Below, piece by piece: positions 7,215 through 10,048 of a stretch of 10,048 bases of DNA (positions within the stretch are counted from its first letter, which is position 1; each line of letters starts with the position of its first letter). The stretch spans positions 1 through 10,048 of the forward strand of contig DATDRF010000004.1 of assembly GCA_035291905.1 (NCBI GenBank), given 5' to 3'. The position numbers and the translations under genes were made by a program. This stretch comes from JACPLA01 sp035291905. GTDB lineage: Bacteria; Bacteroidota; Ignavibacteria; UBA10030. A model generated the notes under the pieces. That model saw only the letters and a program-made list of their open reading frames with translations, did not search any database and was not told the DNA's origin.

Positions 7215-7856
7215 CTATTGTTTGGGCGGTTGAGGCATCTGCATTTTCTGATACCCCGCCGGGACAGTAAACATCTTATCGTCCAGTTGCTTCTTTTCAA
7301 TCTTCACAACCTCCATCACGGTTTTTCCTTCTGAACCGGTAGACAGCAACCGCAGCGGAAAGTACCCCTCGTTGAGCAGTTCTTCCTCGAGCTTTTTCAA
7401 CATCGGGGATTGCGCGCGCGGGTTCATGTTGACTTGAACAAACCTGCCAAGTCCCCTGGTGACCCACAATTCCGCATTCCGGTCCTCTTGTTTGATCATC
7501 ATCTGTTCACACTCATAACCCAGAATCGTCTCCTTCTTGCCAGTCTTTGTAACGGTTACCTCTGTTTCCTTCACGGAAGGGGGAGGCGACATTTGATCGA
7601 GATTCATCTCGAAGTACATCTTTGCCTCGTCGCGTATCATGGTCACCGATCGCGCGCGGGTGTCGACAATTATGGCCATTGTCATTCCGGGAGAGGGCTC
7701 CACCTCCATGCGGATCCTCTCGCCCTTTGTGGCATAGGTGAATTGCTGGAGAGTTTTCCCTGACACACGGAAGGTCATGACTCCCTCGAATGTCTGGCTC
7801 AGCGCAAGGGAGCAGAGGAGAAGGGAGCAAGGGAGAAGTGTGAGTGTCCTTTTCAT
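7215..7856 (-). CDS. Exported DUF4412 protein
   Basis: This 213-residue protein has a signal peptide at 1-20 (ending SLALSQ) and a DUF4412-type domain over most of the mature chain. It shows beta strands of the form FEGVMTFRV, the recurrent ILGYECEQ motif (111-118) and the closing FTVPAGYQKM (196-205). DUF4412 proteins are exported and found widely in Bacteroidota; the fold resembles outer-membrane lipoprotein carriers, but the function is not established. An upstream in-frame start at 7883 exists, yet the ATG at 7856-7854 is preferred: it overlaps the stop of the preceding gene by four bases (ATGA), has AGGGA 7 nt upstream, and starts a clean signal peptide. The hydrophobic core of that signal is encoded by a degenerate heptamer repeat (see separate entry). 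Confidence 0.85.
   Translation of the reverse strand: MKRTLTLLPCSLLLCSLALSQTFEGVMTFRVSGKTLQQFTYATKGERIRMEVEPSPGMTMAIIVDTRARSVTMIRDEAKMYFEMNLDQMSPPPSVKETEVTVTKTGKKETILGYECEQMMIKQEDRNAELWVTRGLGRFVQVNMNPRAQSPMLKKLEEELLNEGYFPLRLLSTGSEGKTVMEVVKIEKKQLDDKMFTVPAGYQKMQMPQPPKQ
7806..7838. repeat. Degenerate 7-bp tandem repeat (AAGGGAG type)
   Basis: Units AAGGGAG at 7806-7812, AGAGGAG at 7814-7820, AAGGGAG at 7821-7827 and AAGGGAG at 7829-7835 follow one another, separated at two points by a single C, giving an alternating 7/8-bp spacing. On the coding strand the tract encodes the LLPCSLLLCSL core of the DUF4412 signal peptide. It is one of several heptamer tracts within 900 bp and appears too regular for chance codon use. 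Confidence 0.6.
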
Positions 7857-8665
7857 GAAGTAGTCCCTGATTGTTTCCACCAATCACCGCCTTCGGCCAT
7901 CTGCTTCAGCAGGGGTGCGACACGATAGCGATCTTCGCGCAGATCGTCCTCGAGTGCGGAGAGGACAGCATAGACGTTCTTGAATCCGATCCTGTCGGCC
8001 CATTCAATGGGCCCCAGCGGGTAGTTGACACCCATTTTCATCGCAGTATCGATGTCGGCGGGCGATGCGACATCATCCTGCAAAGCGAAAATCGATTCGT
8101 TGATGATCTGACAGAGAATTCTCGGCAAAACCATGCCAACCCTGTCCTGAACGATCTCGATTTCTTTTCCCAGAGAATGAAAGAAAGTTCTTACAACCTC
8201 AATCGTCTCGGGAGGCGAAAAGACTGTTGGGGCTACTTCGACAAGCGCACGGTCAAGAAATCCGGGAAGCGCTCCAAATCCGACGAGACGATGTTTCTTG
8301 TCCATCCAGCTTGATTGCCGGGTGGCCGTCACTGTGATTGAGCTGCTCAAAATGGCGGTTGCAGGGGATAGTGCTTTGCTGAGTTGCTCAATGTTCTTTC
8401 GCTTGGCAGGAAGATCGGTATTGGTGAGCTCTAATGCGAGTGACGTTTCCGGGGGGATGGCACCGGTCTCACGAAAGGCTTTTGACTTTTGACCTTTCCC
8501 TTTTGAATCGCGTACTACAACGACATCATACCCCTTTGAGCCGCAAAGCTCTGCATACTCCTCGACCAGGGGAGAGTCTCCTATAATAGAGAGGACCGCC
8601 CTCCCCCCCGACGTTTGACCGCTAACCGCTGACCGCTGATCGCTTTTTCTCTTCGCCTTACCCAT
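7853..8665 (-). CDS. Degenerate 3-hydroxyacyl-CoA dehydrogenase-like protein (probable pseudoenzyme)
   Basis: This 270-residue protein keeps the layout of short 3-hydroxyacyl-CoA dehydrogenases: a Rossmann-like part at about 23-170 and the C-terminal 3HCDH domain at about 173-258 (DRVGMVLPRI, then ASPADIDTAMKMGVNYPLGP). Aligned by eye to the neighbouring dehydrogenase, key residues are gone. The GxGxxG loop reads GDSPLV, keeping only the first Gly. Catalytic Ser is Ile110, His is Gly131 and Asn is Pro181; only the Glu of the His-Glu pair remains (Glu143). It is therefore unlikely to bind NAD or oxidise substrate, and may be a structural or regulatory partner. The ATG overlaps the TAA of the active dehydrogenase (TAATG). 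Residues 8-19 and 55-64 are encoded by heptamer repeats. It is intact, with no frameshift. Confidence 0.85.
   Translation of the reverse strand: MGKAKRKSDQRSAVSGQTSGGRAVLSIIGDSPLVEEYAELCGSKGYDVVVVRDSKGKGQKSKAFRETGAIPPETSLALELTNTDLPAKRKNIEQLSKALSPATAILSSSITVTATRQSSWMDKKHRLVGFGALPGFLDRALVEVAPTVFSPPETIEVVRTFFHSLGKEIEIVQDRVGMVLPRILCQIINESIFALQDDVASPADIDTAMKMGVNYPLGPIEWADRIGFKNVYAVLSALEDDLREDRYRVAPLLKQMAEGGDWWKQSGTTS
8479..8506. repeat. Degenerate 7-bp tandem repeat (CTTTTGA type)
   Basis: Four consecutive 7-bp units run without gaps: CTTTTGA at 8479-8485, CTTTTGA at 8486-8492, CCTTTCC at 8493-8499 and CTTTTGA at 8500-8506. The tract lies inside the pseudoenzyme gene and encodes the Lys/Ser-rich segment SKGKGQKSKAF (54-64), a loop after the second Rossmann strand where the neighbouring dehydrogenase has no such insertion. 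Confidence 0.7.
8613..8647. repeat. Degenerate 7-bp tandem repeat (CGCTGAC type)
   Basis: Units CGCTAAC (8620-8626), CGCTGAC (8627-8633) and CGCTGAT (8634-8640) are in perfect 7-bp register, flanked by related units at 8613-8619 (GTTTGAC) and 8641-8647 (CGCTTTT). The tract encodes the N-terminal SDQRSAVSGQTS stretch (8-19) of the pseudoenzyme, ahead of the first strand of its Rossmann-like fold. A further pair, TTACCCA (8658-8664) and TTACCCG (8665-8671), lies over the stop/start junction with the upstream gene. Confidence 0.7.
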
Positions 8666-9531
8666 TACCCGGCCTTCTCATCGGAGTATTCATAAAAACC
8701 CCTCCCCGTCTTCCGGCCAAGCAGATTGGAATCGACCATCTGTTTCTGAATGGGGTGGGGTCGATACCTCGGCTCACCGAAATACTGGTCGAACATCGAC
8801 TGTGTAACCGAAAAATTGATGTCAATGCCGATCAGATCCATTAGTTCAAACGGTCCCATGGGGAATCCGCCGATGCTTTTCACAATACGGTCGATCTGCT
8901 CATGGGTCGCCACATTCTCGCCCAGCAGGCGAAGCGCCTCTCCGTAGAAGGGCCGCGCGACACGGTTCACGATGAACCCGGGGGTATCCTTTGCCACAAC
9001 AGGCACTTTCCCAAGGAATTTCGAGAGGTCGAACGCTTTTTGGACAGTCTCCCGCGACGTATTTCTTCCTGCAATGATCTCCACCAGCTTCATGATATGA
9101 GCGGGATTGAAGAAATGCATCCCCACCACGCGCTCCGGCCTGTGGAGCACCGATGCAATCGCCGTTATGGAAAGGGAAGAGGTGTTCGTTGCCAGAATCG
9201 TCGATGTTTTGACGCTTGTTTCCAGGTGCTTGAAGAGATCCTTTTTGACTCTCAGATCCTCGATGGCGGCTTCGACCACGAAATCGCAGGAATGAAGATC
9301 GGAAAGACTGGTTCGGGGATGGATGTGGGTGACCGCCTCGGTCATCTGCTCTTGCGTGATTTTCCCTTTTTTCACGCCTGTCCTGAGGTCGGTTTTGATG
9401 CGTTCGAGAGCCCGGCGAAGAATGGTATCGTTGATGTCATACAGCATGACATCGGTATTGGTGAGGGCAGCGGCATGCGTTATGCCGGCTCCCATCGTAC
9501 CCGCGCCCACAACTCCAAGGTGTTTGAACAT
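8665..9531 (-). CDS. 3-hydroxyacyl-CoA (3-hydroxybutyryl-CoA) dehydrogenase
   Basis: This 288-residue enzyme oxidises a 3-hydroxyacyl-CoA to the 3-oxoacyl-CoA with NAD(P), the third step of beta-oxidation. The NAD-binding Rossmann domain opens with GAGTMGAG (Gly9, Gly11, Gly14), and Asp32 ends the second strand. Catalytic residues match the family: Ser118 in NTSS, His139 in GMHFFNP, Glu151 twelve residues later and Asn189 in TPGFIVNR. The C-terminal domain (about 184-283) ends with the usual KTGRGFYEYS. Length is that of Hbd/PaaH/FadB2-type single enzymes. The ATG has no good Shine-Dalgarno; a 191-bp non-coding stretch precedes it, so this may be the first gene of the transcript. It is joined by TAATG to the degenerate paralogue downstream. 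Chain-length preference cannot be read from sequence. Confidence 0.95.
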   Translation of the reverse strand: MFKHLGVVGAGTMGAGITHAAALTNTDVMLYDINDTILRRALERIKTDLRTGVKKGKITQEQMTEAVTHIHPRTSLSDLHSCDFVVEAAIEDLRVKKDLFKHLETSVKTSTILATNTSSLSITAIASVLHRPERVVGMHFFNPAHIMKLVEIIAGRNTSRETVQKAFDLSKFLGKVPVVAKDTPGFIVNRVARPFYGEALRLLGENVATHEQIDRIVKSIGGFPMGPFELMDLIGIDINFSVTQSMFDQYFGEPRYRPHPIQKQMVDSNLLGRKTGRGFYEYSDEKAG

Positions 9532-9722
9532 AGAATAGGGAAGACTTAAAACGACGTGTCAGGCCCTTTTATGGAGTTTTCGGGATGAAAAACCAGAGGC
9601 GTGACACATGCTGAACGTACTCAAAGAGGGGCGAAAAAACAAGAATGAAGAGGAAAAGTATTGCGTGAAATGATGATGCTAATCAGGGAATAGGAGGTTT
9701 TTGTCCCCCAGCCGAAGTATTA
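9532..9722 (-). promoter_or_regulatory. 191-bp non-coding gap, possible promoter region
   Basis: This is the longest gap in the window, ahead of the dehydrogenase gene. No convincing -35/-10 pair (sigma70-like or Bacteroidota-type TTTG/TAnnTTTG) could be identified by eye, and no terminator with a T run follows the hydratase gene. The main structure is the inverted repeat at 9554-9609. A promoter here is inferred from gap length and from the tight packing of everything downstream. Confidence 0.35.
9554..9609. repeat. Imperfect inverted repeat upstream of the dehydrogenase
   Basis: ACGTGTCAGGCC at 9554-9565 is the inverted match (10 of 12) of GGCGTGACACAT at 9598-9609. The 32-bp spacer holds a smaller hairpin, GTTTT (9576-9580) with AAAAC (9589-9593). 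The structure ends 23 bp before the dehydrogenase ATG. It could be an operator for a dimeric repressor binding two half sites, a leader stem-loop or a small mobile repeat; sequence alone does not decide. Confidence 0.45.
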
Positions 9723-10048
9723 TCACCGACCGCGGAACTGCGCAGGTCTCTTTTCGAGAAAAGCCTTGACTCCCTCCTGATGGTCTTCCGTCTGAGAGGC
9801 AACCTCCTGAATCACTGCCTCGTAATCCAGAATCGTGTCGAGGTCCGAATGCAGTGCTTTGTTGAGCGTGCGCTTGATCAGTCCGATTGCCTTCGTAGGG
9901 GCTTTTGCAAATTTTTGCGCCAGCTCGAGCGTCTTTGCCTCCAGCTCGGCAGCGGGAACGACCCGGTTGACTAATCCGACCCGTTCCGCCTCTTCTGCGG
10001 AGACATCCTGCCCGAGGGCCGAATACTCAAACGCCCTTGCCAACCCGA
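9723..10048 (-). CDS. Enoyl-CoA hydratase/isomerase, C-terminal part
   Basis: The frame is open to the window edge, so only the last ~108 residues are present. They fit the C-terminal half of the crotonase family, which hydrates 2-enoyl-CoA to 3-hydroxyacyl-CoA. The visible motifs are GLARAFEYSALGQDVSAEEA, then the near-universal GLVNRVVP, a helical region with KAPTKAIGLIKRTLN, and the ending EGVKAFLEKRPAQFRG that forms the C-terminal helices. The catalytic Glu residues and oxyanion-hole motif lie in the missing N-terminal part, so hydratase versus isomerase (PaaG-like) cannot be settled. It is on the same strand as the dehydrogenase, 191 bp upstream, and supplies the preceding step of the same pathway. 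Confidence 0.88.
   Translation of the reverse strand, partial: GLARAFEYSALGQDVSAEEAERVGLVNRVVPAAELEAKTLELAQKFAKAPTKAIGLIKRTLNKALHSDLDTILDYEAVIQEVASQTEDHQEGVKAFLEKRPAQFRGR

Noticed and set aside
7857..7883. Nine-codon extension of the DUF4412 protein
   Set aside because: The internal ATG has a better ribosome site, makes an ATGA overlap with the preceding stop and starts a typical signal peptide.
8479..8647. CRISPR array
   Set aside because: Units are 7 bp and contiguous, with no spacers, and they lie within coding sequence.
8902..9549. 215-codon open frame on the plus strand opposite the dehydrogenase
   Set aside because: It is antisense to a gene with all family motifs, and its translation is His/Arg-rich without recognisable domains. 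Other long plus-strand frames (for example 786-1406) are explained the same way.
9532..9722. Specific promoter hexamers such as TTGTTT with TACGTT at 17-bp spacing on the minus strand
   Set aside because: Each hexamer matches the sigma70 consensus at only three of six positions, which is expected by chance in this length.

Overview
All supported genes in this window lie on the minus strand, packed tightly and read from right to left. GC content looks moderate (roughly half). The gene content points, tentatively, to a Gram-negative of the Bacteroidota/Ignavibacteria (FCB) type. It includes DUF4412 and DUF1573 proteins, a MauE/DoxX redox membrane protein, an M28 lipoprotein peptidase with a Zn site, a CocE-type esterase with an N-terminal signal, and start codons preceded by AGGAGG-like ribosome sites. 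No rRNA, tRNA, transposase, phage gene or CRISPR array was found.

Layout in the direction of transcription. (1) The C-terminal part of an enoyl-CoA hydratase/isomerase (9723-10048, cut by the window edge). (2) A 191-bp non-coding gap carrying a long imperfect inverted repeat. (3) A classical 3-hydroxyacyl-CoA dehydrogenase (8665-9531), joined by a TAATG stop/start to a second, degenerate member of the same fold (7853-8665). That second protein has lost the Gly-rich NAD loop and the catalytic Ser, His and Asn. (4) Two exported proteins: a DUF4412 protein (7215-7856, ATGA overlap with the gene before) and a 181-residue protein of unknown family (6648-7193). (5) A redox/sulfur-type cassette of DUF1573, membrane-anchored rhodanese and MauE/DoxX (6629 down to 4988), held together by GTGA and TAATG overlaps. 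(6) A thiolase (3739-4956). (7) Two exported hydrolases: an M28 lipoprotein (2023-3699) and a CocE/NonD alpha/beta hydrolase (63-1937), separated by a palindromic element. (8) The first codons of a further exported protein (1-38).

Hydratase, dehydrogenase and thiolase supply three consecutive steps of beta-oxidation (or the lower part of phenylacetate/adipate-type CoA degradation; the thiolase resembles the 3-oxoadipyl-CoA type). The envelope genes sit between the dehydrogenases and the thiolase, with overlaps or gaps of 40 bp or less from 9531 down to 3699, so they are probably transcribed together.

The least expected features are the dehydrogenase pseudoenzyme and a set of degenerate 7-bp tandem repeats lying inside coding sequence in 7806-8671. 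The repeats contribute a signal peptide, a loop and an N-terminal extension. The DUF1573-rhodanese-MauE block, with a Cys pair in each of its three proteins, is a plausible periplasmic thiol or persulfide relay.
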